From the NCBI GenBank assembly GCA_016713525.1, contig JADJOZ010000007.1, forward strand, positions 248,001 through 312,000: a stretch of 64,000 nucleotides of DNA, in the 5' to 3' direction. Shown one piece after another: positions 28,918 through 38,355 of this stretch. The position numbers and the translations under genes were made by a program. The notes below the pieces were generated by a model, which saw nothing but the letters and a program-made list of their open reading frames with translations, was not told the origin of the DNA and did not search any database. Source of the stretch: Bacteroidota bacterium. GTDB lineage: Bacteria > Bacteroidota > Bacteroidia > AKYH767-A > OLB10. Numbering within the stretch: the stretch's first letter is position 1; every line of letters starts with the position of its first letter.

Positions 28918-29505
28918 ATGCATTTCCCCACAGACATTGTTCTGGCATCCGGATCTCCGAGGCGACAATCCATTTTAAGTGAAATGGGCATTTCCTTTGA
29001 AGTTATTCTGCATGAGATCAATGAAGATTTCCTGTCACTTTAAAAAGGAAGTGAAGTAGCTTTATTTCTGGCAAACAAAAAGGCGCTGGCATATGATAAG
29101 GAAGTGGAATCCGGAAAAACTGTAATCACAGCAGATACGATAGTTTGCATTCACAATGAAATACTCAATAAACCGGGCAATGCTTCTGATGCTTTCATTA
29201 TGTTTAAATTCTTATCGGGAAAAACACATGAGGTAATAACTGCAGTTTGCATCAGAAATAAAAAACAAACAAATTCATTTGCCACAACAACCAAGGTCAC
29301 ATTTAAGGAATTGAGCGATGAAGAAATTGATTATTACATCGAAACCTGTAAACCATTCGATAAAGCAGGGGGTTACGGTATACAGGAATGGATAGGCATG
29401 ATTGGCATCACAGCAATTGAAGGTTCCTATTACAATGTTGTCGGATTTCCTGCTCATGAAGTTTATACGAATCTGATACAAATGGCAGAGCACATTTCGT
29501 CATGA
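28918..29505 (+). CDS. maf: Maf family nucleotide pyrophosphatase, interrupted by an in-frame TAA
   Basis: Begins with the Maf signature DIVLASGSPRRQSILSEMG and continues DFLSL, then TAA at 29041-29043, then KGSEVALFLANKKALAYD in the same frame. After that follow TVITADTIVCI and CKPFDKAGGYGIQEWIG, both Maf active-site segments, so the rest of the protein is intact and normal in length (about 195 residues). Maf proteins hydrolyse noncanonical or canonical nucleoside triphosphates. Since both sides share one frame, the defect is a substitution, most simply AAA or CAA to TAA. It may be an error or a real nonsense mutation; a downstream restart would lose ASGSPRR. Its stop overlaps the next gene by 4 nt. 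Confidence 0.85.
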
Positions 29506-30374
29506 AAAAGGCTTACTTCCAGATGCATCTGGCTATATTACTTTGGGGATTTACAGGAATTCTTGGCAAAGCAATTGGCTTATCAGAAGGTATGATTGTT
29601 TGGTATAGGATGATCATCAGTGCGATTGGATTGCTTCCGGTTTTACTATCATCCAAACCTGTACTTCCGGCTGGAAGGGACCTTCTGCACATTTCAATAA
29701 CCGGACTGATAGTCGCATTACACTGGGTCTTTTTTTATGCATCCATTAAAGCATCTAATGTCTCCATTGCACTCAGTTGCTTTTCATCGGTATCACTATT
29801 CACTGCCATACTGGAGCCTTTATCCCGCCGCCAACGGCCCAAAATGGCTGAAATTCCGCTTGGCATTTTGGTGATGGTTGGACTATATATCATTTTCTCC
29901 GTCCAGCAACTTTATTTTACCGGAATTCTGCTGGCTGTAATCAGTGCATTTTTAGGGGCCACATTCACGATTTTAAACAAAACTCTGACAAGCCGCTTTG
30001 AACCTTCTGTAATTACATTTTATGAACTCATATCAGGATTCATTTTGCTTACGGCCCTCCTTCCGGTTTATTTTTACTTCAGTAAAACTGGTTTTGAAAT
30101 CCCGACAGGAACAGATTTGATATATTTAATATTGCTGGGGCTGGTATGTACCAGCTTCGCCTTTACCCTTTCCCTGAAAGCTCTTAAAAAACTTGATGCA
30201 TTTACTCTTAATTTATCGGTTAACCTGGAACCCCTCTACAGCATCGTGCTTGCGGTCATTTTCTTTCACGAAACCACCATTAAGAGCAGTGGATTTATTG
30301 TGGGAACACTTATAATTTTGGGTTCTGTAGTGCTTCATTCGTGGTATAAATGGCAAAAAGCAAGAAGGCAGTAA
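29502..30374 (+). CDS. EamA/DMT family transporter
   Basis: A 290-residue protein with ten predicted membrane helices in two EamA repeats. Repeat 1 starts MHLAILLWGFTGILGKAIG (about residues 8-26) and repeat 2 starts about residue 145 with ISAFLGATFTILNKTL; the closing SVNLEPLYSIVLAVIFFHE is typical. Members export or import small metabolites such as amino acids or nucleotide-like compounds; the substrate is unknown here. Its ATG overlaps the maf stop (ATGA), making it the last gene of the DUF2520 group. Confidence 0.85.
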   Translation: MKKAYFQMHLAILLWGFTGILGKAIGLSEGMIVWYRMIISAIGLLPVLLSSKPVLPAGRDLLHISITGLIVALHWVFFYASIKASNVSIALSCFSSVSLFTAILEPLSRRQRPKMAEIPLGILVMVGLYIIFSVQQLYFTGILLAVISAFLGATFTILNKTLTSRFEPSVITFYELISGFILLTALLPVYFYFSKTGFEIPTGTDLIYLILLGLVCTSFAFTLSLKALKKLDAFTLNLSVNLEPLYSIVLAVIFFHETTIKSSGFIVGTLIILGSVVLHSWYKWQKARRQ

Positions 30375-30452
30375 CCAAAACAGGTTTATAACGTACTTAC
30401 TAACTTATTAAAAGCGAAGATATCACAGGATTTTCTTTCCTTTGAGGAGTAT

Positions 30453-33400
30453 ATGTCGAGACCTGAAAAATATAACAAACGCTTCATAAGAACAGCCAAC
30501 TACAGTCAGCTGCTCAAATTAATGGCAATATGTATATTGATTACCTTGCCATTTTCCGGCATTTTCGCTCAACGTTACAACCTCAGCATTTTCAATATTT
30601 CGAACGGATTACCCGGTAATCAGATCAATGATATTATTCAGGATAAGGCTGGCCGATTATGGATTGGAACCATGAATGGGGTTGCCATTTATGATGGACT
30701 TAACTTTACAGGTTTCGACAAAAACAACCCTGTTACTAACAATCCGGTAAAAACTATTTTTCAGGACAGTAAAGGGAACATCTGGATTGGAATGATCCGG
30801 AAAGGGATTTGTAAATATAATGGAACATCGTTTGAATTTTTCAATGCTACCAATGGCCTATTGAGCGACAATGTAAATGCTATCACAGAGGATGATAAAG
30901 GAAATGTCTGGATTGGAACTGCCGAAGCTGAACCGTTATGATGGTAAAATTTTTCATAGCTACACCACATCCAGAGGACTAATCAATGATAACATATTTT
31001 CACTATTTTCTGATTCGAAAGGTAAATTATGGATCTCTACCATTGGGGATTAAGTCGTTTTGATGGAAAAAACTTCGAAAACTTTACCACTGACGATGGT
31101 TTAACCAGTAATATCACTTATAGTGTATCTGAAGATCAATCAGGAAAAATCTGGATTGCCACTTATCTCGGTATTACTACTTACGATGGCACACGATTCG
31201 CTACTTTCACCCGAAGCAGGGACATATTAAACGAACGAATAGAAAAAATTATTGAAAATACAGAGGGTAGAATCATTTATGCTTCATATGGTGGTGGAGT
31301 CGGATTCATTGAAAAAGACACTATAAGTTCTATAACTGTAGACAAAGGTTTACCAAGCAATATTGTCAAAACAATTTTACAGGACCGCGAAGGAAACTAC
31401 TGGTTCGGAACCTGGAACGGATTGGTAAAATATAAGGGTGACAGATTTATTAACTACACGTTGGAAGATGGATTATCTAACAATAACATTCTTTCCATTT
31501 TTCCTGATAGTTCCGGCGGAATATGGTTTGGAACGTTAACCGGTGGAGTAAATTATTCGAATGGAACTACAATCACCAACCTGGGTCTGGAAGCGGGACT
31601 GAAAAGTACAACTATCTGGAGTATTTACATTAATCGTAAAAACGAACACTGGTTTGGAACTACAAATGGGCCTGCATTACTTGATGTGCGATCAAAAAGG
31701 TTTTCACATCCTTATTCCTTTTTCAATAACATGATCATATATTCCATTCTTGAAGATAAACAAGGGGAAATGTATTTTGGAACGGATAAAGGTATCTATG
31801 TAAATGAAAAAGGTAAATCAACGTTCAGAAATATCGGAAGTGTCGATGGGCTGTCAAATGATAAAGTCAGAGTTTTGTTTCAGGATAATTCAGGAAAAAT
31901 CTGGGTTGGTACCATGAAAGGTATTTATTATCTCGAAAATGATAAAGCAGTAAATTTCAGTGAACAATTTAATTTGCCTGGTGCGCCTGTTACATCAATT
32001 ATTCAGGACAGTTCAGGAAGAATTCTGGTAAGCACATACGACTTTGGAGTATTTATTATTGGAACTTCTGTAAATAACAATGCGGTAAATGTTTTGAATA
32101 AAAATTCAGGCTTATTCAATGACCGCATTCTTTGTAATTTCCTGGATAGGAACCAGAACTTATGGCTGGGAACTCCAACCGGACTTGATTGTATAGACTG
32201 GAAAAAATATCTTTCAAGTGGTCAGGTTGAGCTTAATCATTATGACAAAAGTAATGGTTATTCAGGAGTTGAAACCAATGCAGCAACGAGTGATAAAAAA
32301 GGGAATGTTTGGTTTGCTACAGTAAATGGAGCTATCAGGCACAACATCAGGTCGGGGACTTTAAAAAACTCGATTCCATTGGTTCGTATCACCAACATAC
32401 AGCTTTTTCTTGAAAATGTTGACTGGAAAAAGAAACAGATTTCTATTAATCAGCAAACAGGATTGCCGGAAGAACTGGTTTTGGCATATAACAATAACCA
32501 TCTTAGTTTTAGCTTTTCAGGAATTTATTTAACAGCTCCGGAAGAGGTGCGTTATCAATTTCAGCTCGAAGGTTTTGATGAAAACTGGTCGCCTGCTAAT
32601 GCGCAAACAACGGCCAACTATTCAAACCTGAATCCGGGAACATATAACTTCAAAGTGAAAGCCACAGCGAATGGCAGAACATGGTCAAATCCGGTTACTT
32701 TTCAGTTTGTAATAAAACCGCCTTACTGGAAAACGCCATTCTTTTATTTCCTGTATGTGATCACTGCAGCTGGAAGCATCTTTTTGTTTCTGAAACTGCG
32801 AACCAGAGCATTGCAGCGAACACAAAACATGTTGCGTCAAAAAGTAGAGCAGCGTACCAACGAGTTGAATCAAAAAAATCTCGAACTTGAAAAACTTTCA
32901 ATCGTTGCTTCAGAAACAGATAATGCCGTATTGATTTTCAATCACCATAAAGAAATAGAATGGGCAAATGCCGGATTTACCAAACTAACAGGTTTTACTC
33001 TAGGGGAAATCATGAAATCGAAAGGTTATTCAATCCGGGACTTCACCAACAGTACAGAAGTGCATGAGCTTATTGAAAATGCAATTGCGGAGAGAAAGTC
33101 GATTGTTTTTGAATCGCAGATTCCTTGTAAAGACGGCAGTATGATATGGGCATCGAATACACTAACACCAACATTTACTGCTTCACAGACTTTACATAAG
33201 ATTGTAGTAATATTTACCGACATTACATACAGAAAAACCATGGAAGAGCAAATCAAAGCCTCTTTGGAAGAAAAAGGATTGCTGCTGCGGGAAATTCATC
33301 ACCGGGTAAAAAACAATCTGCAAATTATTATCAGTTTATTCAATCTGCAATCACATTATATCAATGATGCAAAAGCTTTTGAAGCCTTAAAAGAAGGACA

Positions 33401-33879
33401 AGACCGGATAAAATCGATGGCACTCATTCATGAACGATTCTATCAGAATGAGGGATTATCAAAAATCGATTTTGATGAATATATCAGAAGGTTAATTGAA
33501 AATTTATTCATGTCATTTAACGTTTCTCCGGAAAGAATCATTCAGGTAATTGATGCTGAAAAAATATCGCTCGATATAGATACCGCGGTTCCCTGCGGAT
33601 TGATAATAAATGAATTGGTTTCTAATACCCTTAAACATGCATTTTCCGAAAATCAAAAAGGTGAACTCAGGGTAACATTCCGGAAAATGCCAGATGATTT
33701 GCTAAGGCTTACTATTGCCGATACGGGTAAAGGAATGCCGGAAGGGTTCGACTTTGAAGAAGCTGATTCATTGGGAATGCAACTTATAAATGCCTTATCA
33801 AATCAACTGGATGCCAAACTGACTCTTATAAATGAGGTGGTGTTGTACCTTTATTTTGGATTTCAAACCAGCTCATTAA
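30453..33879 (+). CDS. Two-component sensor histidine kinase with regulator propeller, Y_Y_Y and PAS domains (three frameshifted sites)
   Basis: A sensor of about 1140 residues when repaired. It has a signal/anchor helix at about residues 25-40, then two seven-bladed propellers made of repeats ending in motifs such as LWIGT, IWIAT, YWFGT and IWVGT. A Y_Y_Y domain follows (YQFQLEGFDENWSP), then a membrane helix (FFYFLYVITAAGSIFLFL), a PAS domain, a HisKA_2 domain with HHRVKNNLQIIISL and an ATPase domain (NELVSNTLKHAF, DTGKGMP). Shifts lie near 30927, at 31043-31044 (repair gives STIWGLSRFDGK) and near 33834-33850. After the last shift the kinase ends LDFKPAH with TAA at 33877-33879. It has no REC domain; the regulator is a separate gene downstream. 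Confidence 0.83.
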
Positions 33880-33992
33880 CAAATCTAATAAATTTGAATA
33901 TCAAATCATTAGAATTAACTTTTCAAAAAAAGGCAAATAGGTGTAGTATTAACCAACAGAAAACTATATTTTTGGAGTGTAAACCAAAAGAA

Positions 33993-35115
33993 ATGAGTAA
34001 GATTAAAATATTAGTCGTTGAAGACGAATCGATAGTAGCAAAGGACATTCAGAATACTCTGATCAGACTTGGTTATGACGTGCCTGCAACAGCCTCAAAT
34101 GCTGCCAGTGCCTTTCAGAAACTTGATGACATAATGCCTGATCTTGTTTTCTGGATATTAAACTCAAGGGTGACATTGACGGAATTGAAATAGCTGAAAA
34201 AATTAAAAACAGTTATGAAATTCCGGTTATTTTCCTCACCTCATTTGTAGATAAAACCACATTAGATCGTGCGAAAGTAACAGAGCCATACGGATATATT
34301 GTTAAGCCATTTAACGAATCCGATTTACAAACTACGGTTGAGATGGCACTATACAAATTCGAGAAGGATAAAGAAACCAAATACAACAAAGAGCGTTATG
34401 AAAATGCATTGGTTAATCTGGATGAGGCCATTGTAATTCTCGATATCAATTATGGTGTTACGTTTTTAAATCCGAAGGCAGAAAATCTGGCTGGTTATGG
34501 GAATGAAACTGCAGCAGGAAAGGATTTATTTTCAATTCTCAAAATTGAAAACGAATTACATGAATCACTTACCAAAGAACAAATCAGTGAAAAAATAAAG
34601 ACCGATAAAATCTGTGAATTGAAAGGTGCTTCGGTAACATTCATTCGCGATCAGTCTGTTCACAAATCGGATCTAACCATTTCTCCTGTTCGTGATGAGA
34701 AAGACACTTTAATAGGCTATGCCCTGGTTATCCGCAAACAGGGAGCGGCTGCAGGTGCTGGTTCCACCCCAGGATCTTCGGAACAAATGGAGAGCTTAGT
34801 GATTCAAAATTCATTTTTGTGAAGAAGGGATCTATGCTTGTTAAAGTTTTTCTGGAGAACATCAACTGGATTCAGGCCATGGATAATTATGTTATTATTG
34901 CAACCAACACCGACCAGTTTGTGGTGCACTCCACTATGAAAGACATAGAAATGAAGTTACCAGGTGAAAAGTTTTTGAGGGTACATCGCTCCTACATCAT
35001 ACCAATTGAAAAAATAAATGTACTTGATGAGAACACTGTACTGATTGGCGACAAGACTATCCCGGTGGGTAAATCTTACAAAGACACATTTATGAACAGG
35101 TTGAATTTTTTATAA
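33993..35115 (+). CDS. Response regulator with REC, PAS and LytTR DNA-binding domains (two frameshifts)
   Basis: About 375 residues when repaired. The N-terminal receiver begins KIKILVVEDESIVAKDIQ and has its acceptor aspartate in LDIKLKGDIDGIE, then LTSFVD and KPFNESDL. A PAS-like domain follows (about 130-245, EAIVILDINYGVTFLNPKAE), and a C-terminal LytTR domain (about 275-374, WIQAMDNYVIIAT ... FLRVHRSYIIPI) binds DNA. Frames break in the T runs at 34147-34150 and 34814-34818, with one base missing each. It is the natural partner of the kinase 113 nt upstream. The kinase and regulator read as one long open frame only because of the kinase frameshift. Confidence 0.85.
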
Positions 35116-35161
35116 GCCGGTTACTGATTAAATCGGCAACTAAAGCAACTACAAATCATAA

Positions 35162-35195
35162 AAAAAGGAGGCTATCAAACGACAGCCTCCTTTTT
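35162..35195. terminator. Bidirectional terminator between the response regulator and dnaK
   Basis: Perfect 12-bp stem AAAAAGGAGGCT (35162-35173) with AGCCTCCTTTTT (35184-35195), a 10-base loop, with A and T runs on both sides. It closes the convergent genes on each strand. Confidence 0.9.
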
Positions 35196-35213
35196 ATTGC
35201 TATTAATCTCTGA

Positions 35214-37136
35214 TTACTTCTTGTCTTCTTTCACTTCTTCGAAATCGACATCAGTAACATTTCCTTCTGCTGCAGCATTAGCTTCAGACTGTCCGGTATT
35301 ACCTGGATTTTCCTGACCGGCATTCGGATTTTCCTGAGTTGCTTTATACATTTCTTCAGAAGCTACCTGCCATGCGCTGTTCAATGTTGTCATTGCAGCA
35401 TCGATACCGGCGATATCTCTGTTCTTATGTGCTTCTTTCAAATCAGCCAGTCCTTTTTCGATTGGAGCTTTCTTATCGGCAGAAAGTTTATCTCCGAATT
35501 CAGACAATTGTTTTTCAGTTTGGAAAATCAATGAGTCGGCCTGATTTACTTTATCAACTTCTTCTTTAGCCTTACGATCAGATTCAGCATTTGCTTCTGC
35601 TTCCTCTTTCATTTTCTTGATTTCGGCATCGGTTAATCCACTGGAAGCTTCGATACGTATATTCTGGCTTTTACCGGTTGCTTTATCCTTTGCAGTTACG
35701 TTCAGAATACCATTGGCATCGATATCAAAAATTACTTCAATCTGAGGAATACCTCTTGGTGAAGGTGGCAATCCATCGAGATGGAAACGGCCAATTGTTC
35801 TGTTATCCTTTGCCATTGGACGTTCACCTTGCAATACATGAATTTCAACTGAGGGTTGATTATCAGATGCAGTTGAGAATGTTTCTGATTTTCTGGTAGG
35901 AATAGTAGTATTTGATTCAATAAGTTTGGTTGAGACGCCACCAAGTGTTTCGATTCCAAGTGAAAGAGGTGTTACATCAAGCAGCAATACATCTTTTACT
36001 TCACCTGTAAGTACAGCACCCTGAATTGCGGCTCCAACAGCTACCACTTCATCAGGATTAACTCCCTTTGATGGTTTCTTTCCAAAAAATTTCTCTACCA
36101 ATTCCTGAATAGCAGGGATTCGGGTTGAACCACCAACTAAAATCACTTCATCAATTTCATTTGGTGCAAGTTTTGCATCACTAAGAGCTTTTTTGCAAGG
36201 CTCCAGAGTACGCTGGATGAGGGTATCAGCCAATTTCTCAAATTGAGACCTGGTTAAAGTTTTCACAAGATGTTTTGGAATACCATCAACAGGCATAATA
36301 TATGGCAGGTTGATTTCTGTTTGAGCTGAACTTGAAAGTTCGATCTTAGCTTTTTCAGCAGCTTCTTTCAAACGTTGCATAGCCATTGGGTCTTTACGTA
36401 AGTCGAGACCTTCATCTTTCTTAAATTCTTCTGCTAACCAATCGATGATAACCTGATCAAAGTCATCACCACCTAAATGAGTATCCCCATTAGTTGATTT
36501 CACTTCAAATACACCCTCTCCTAATTCAAGGACAGAGATATCGAAAGTACCACCACCCAGGTCGAAAACAGCAACCTTGGTATCAGTATGTTTTTTATCG
36601 AGGCCATATGCAAGAGCAGCAGCTGTGGGTTCGTTAATTATACGCAGAACCTTCAAGCCTGATATTTCACCTGCTTCTTTTGTAGCCTGACGCTGTGCAT
36701 CATTAAAATATGCAGGAACGGTAACAACAGCTTCCGTTACTTCATGTCCCAGATAATCTTCAGCGGTCTTCTTCATTTTCTGAAGCACCATTGCCGAAAT
36801 TTCCTGTGGAGTATATAAACGATCAGCTATTTTTACCCGTGGGGTATTATTATCGCCTTTTATAACAGTATAAGGAACTCGTGAAATTTCAGTCGACACC
36901 TTATCAAAGGTTTCACCCATAAATCTTTTGATAGATGAAATAGTTTGTGTCGGATTTGTGATAGCCTGACGTTTGGCAGGATCACCAACTTTACGTTCAC
37001 CATCCTTAATAAATGCTACAATTGAAGGAGTTGTGCGGCGTCCTTCACTATTTGGTATTACTACCGGCTCATTACCTTCCATTACTGCCACACAAGAGTT
37101 GGTAGTACCAAGGTCAATTCCAATTACTTTTCTCAT
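35214..37136 (-). CDS. dnaK: DnaK, Hsp70 chaperone
   Basis: Intact 640-residue Hsp70. Residues 1-385 form the ATPase domain starting KVIGIDLGTTNSCVAVMEG, with AVVTVPAYFNDAQRQATKEA and DLGGGTFDISVLELG. The peptide-binding domain has VLLLDVTPLSLGIETLGG (about residues 385-402) and is followed by a helical lid and the usual glycine/asparagine-rich tail ending FEEVKEDKK. It folds nascent and heat-damaged proteins with DnaJ and GrpE, which are not in this window. A sigma54-like promoter is seen upstream; no CIRCE operator was found. Confidence 0.97.
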   Translation of the reverse strand: MRKVIGIDLGTTNSCVAVMEGNEPVVIPNSEGRRTTPSIVAFIKDGERKVGDPAKRQAITNPTQTISSIKRFMGETFDKVSTEISRVPYTVIKGDNNTPRVKIADRLYTPQEISAMVLQKMKKTAEDYLGHEVTEAVVTVPAYFNDAQRQATKEAGEISGLKVLRIINEPTAAALAYGLDKKHTDTKVAVFDLGGGTFDISVLELGEGVFEVKSTNGDTHLGGDDFDQVIIDWLAEEFKKDEGLDLRKDPMAMQRLKEAAEKAKIELSSSAQTEINLPYIMPVDGIPKHLVKTLTRSQFEKLADTLIQRTLEPCKKALSDAKLAPNEIDEVILVGGSTRIPAIQELVEKFFGKKPSKGVNPDEVVAVGAAIQGAVLTGEVKDVLLLDVTPLSLGIETLGGVSTKLIESNTTIPTRKSETFSTASDNQPSVEIHVLQGERPMAKDNRTIGRFHLDGLPPSPRGIPQIEVIFDIDANGILNVTAKDKATGKSQNIRIEASSGLTDAEIKKMKEEAEANAESDRKAKEEVDKVNQADSLIFQTEKQLSEFGDKLSADKKAPIEKGLADLKEAHKNRDIAGIDAAMTTLNSAWQVASEEMYKATQENPNAGQENPGNTGQSEANAAAEGNVTDVDFEEVKEDKK

Positions 37137-37168
37137 CGGTTTAAGTTGTTTTTATTATACCCGTAATA

Positions 37169-37184
37169 GTCAATGATTATGCCA
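37169..37184 (-). promoter_or_regulatory. Sigma54-like promoter upstream of dnaK
   Basis: Minus strand TGGCATAATCATTGAC, matching the RpoN consensus TGGCAYRN4TTGCW with correct spacing and a single mismatch (A in place of the C of the -12 GC). It lies 32 nt before the start codon. Further upstream an imperfect element TGTCATGCTGAC could be an activator site. Confidence 0.5.
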
Positions 37185-37284
37185 CCCCGAAAATCAGGTA
37201 ATTATGTCAGTTCTAATTAAAAATTTGTGGCAGAATCAGTCAGCATGACAAAACGACACGCTTTAACCACTTGTTGAGGCTTGG

Positions 37285-38283
37285 TTATTGGAAATTGAGA
37301 TTTCCAGTATGTGGACCGGTTCGCAGCAAATCAAGCGAGGGTGCATCCATAAATTTATTAGGTGAAACCTGAATAAATCTGCTGGAAAAAATCCCTGTTC
37401 CACCTTCCACATTGGAATACTGTGGAATTGTTGTCAGAATGCTGGTGGTAGCCTGATTGATACTTATGTAATTCGCCAGGAACTCTGCTCCAGCAGTGAA
37501 AATAAAGTCCATAGAACCTGCAAAACGCTCAACCGATGGATCTTCCTTGATTTTGGAAGCAACGAACTTGTAAAAATCTTCTCCTTCAATTTCTTTTTCA
37601 ATGGTGGTTATTTGTGAAGGATTGGAAACCAATATATTAGGGAAAACCCAGTCAATAGATTTTGAGTAAGAGTTCCATTAGCAATAACTTCTTCAGTATA
37701 CCGGAAACGGATAGTCAGATTATAAACCTTGCCATTTGCTGCTGTTGCGAACTCAACAGTATAAGGGAAACTGACTGGCCCAACCAATGGTTGCTGCAGA
37801 GTTTACTGCAGGACGTTGAACGCGCATGCTGTCAACAATTGGGGTTGTGGCAGAAAATTCATAACCGGTCTGATTATTTTTACCTGAAGTTTTGTAGTCG
37901 CTGTCGCGGAAAATTGTTTCCCCATTTGTTTTATATAAAACATTAGGACTGGAAGGAAAAACACCTTCAGCTTTATCAGCGGCAATGAACCGGGTTAAGG
38001 GAATAGACCCTAACACTGTTCCATTTTTTATTCTAATCAATTGAACATCAAGTACATCACCATAATAAGTAGAGTCAGGAACCTGAGCCATCGTGAGCGC
38101 ATTTCCTTCTCCCAGAAAGGCTCTTTGAATCCTCACATGCTGAACAGTATCCTTAGGATTGATTAATCCGTATACCACACCGATTTCCTTATAAGGAGCA
38201 AGCAGATCGATATCGTTGTCGGACGCCGAAAACAACATACTTCCGACAATACCTCCACAAATAGCAGTTCATTTCATATTCAT
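37285..38283 (-). CDS. Putative lipoprotein of unknown function (two frameshifts, early in-frame stop)
   Basis: I do not recognise the family with certainty. The most natural start is the ATG at 38281-38283, giving a lipoprotein-like signal in which codon 5 is TGA. The open part begins at 38238 (MLFSASDNDIDLLAPYKE), where homolog-like lipoproteins would have Cys instead of the Ser of SAS. Shifts lie at 37763-37764 (one base too many; repair gives FPYTVEFATAANG) and 37660-37663 (one base missing; repair gives QKSIDWVFPNILVSNP). The repaired length is about 330 residues, rich in beta-strand patterns, so an outer-surface lipoprotein is likely. Expression from the ATG at 38238, which follows GGAGG, is possible. 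Confidence 0.6.
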
Positions 38284-38287
38284 GCCC

Positions 38288-38295
38288 CAAAAGTA
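38288..38295 (-). promoter_or_regulatory. -7 element for the putative lipoprotein gene
   Basis: Minus strand TACTTTTG (exact TAnnTTTG), only 5 nt before the first possible ATG at 38283, so the transcript would be nearly leaderless or the real start lies further downstream. Confidence 0.4.
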
Positions 38296-38327
38296 ATACA
38301 AAGAAAGTTCACTTTTGAGGAAATTTG

Positions 38328-38335
38328 TACCTTTG
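38328..38335 (+). promoter_or_regulatory. -7 element upstream of the coiled-coil protein gene
   Basis: TACCTTTG, an exact TAnnTTTG match, 20 nt before the start at 38356. Confidence 0.5.
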
Positions 38336-38355
38336 AAACTTCATCACCAACTCCT

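Noticed and set aside
31029..34193. A single open frame that reads kinase and then response regulator start as one hybrid protein
   Set aside because: The stretch between them (about 33850-33990) has no domain character. In the neighbouring frame the kinase has its expected C-terminus (LDFKPAH, TAA at 33877-33879), and the regulator has its own ATG at 33993. The fusion is produced by a frameshift.
37137..37262. CIRCE operator for dnaK
   Set aside because: The GCACTC-N9-GAGTGC type repeat is absent; the region has a sigma54-like element instead.
22843..38283. An alternative genetic code to explain the in-frame stops
   Set aside because: Three different stop codons (TAG, TAA, TGA) are affected once each, and all are used as normal ends elsewhere in the window. 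The TGA context is no selenocysteine site that I can see.
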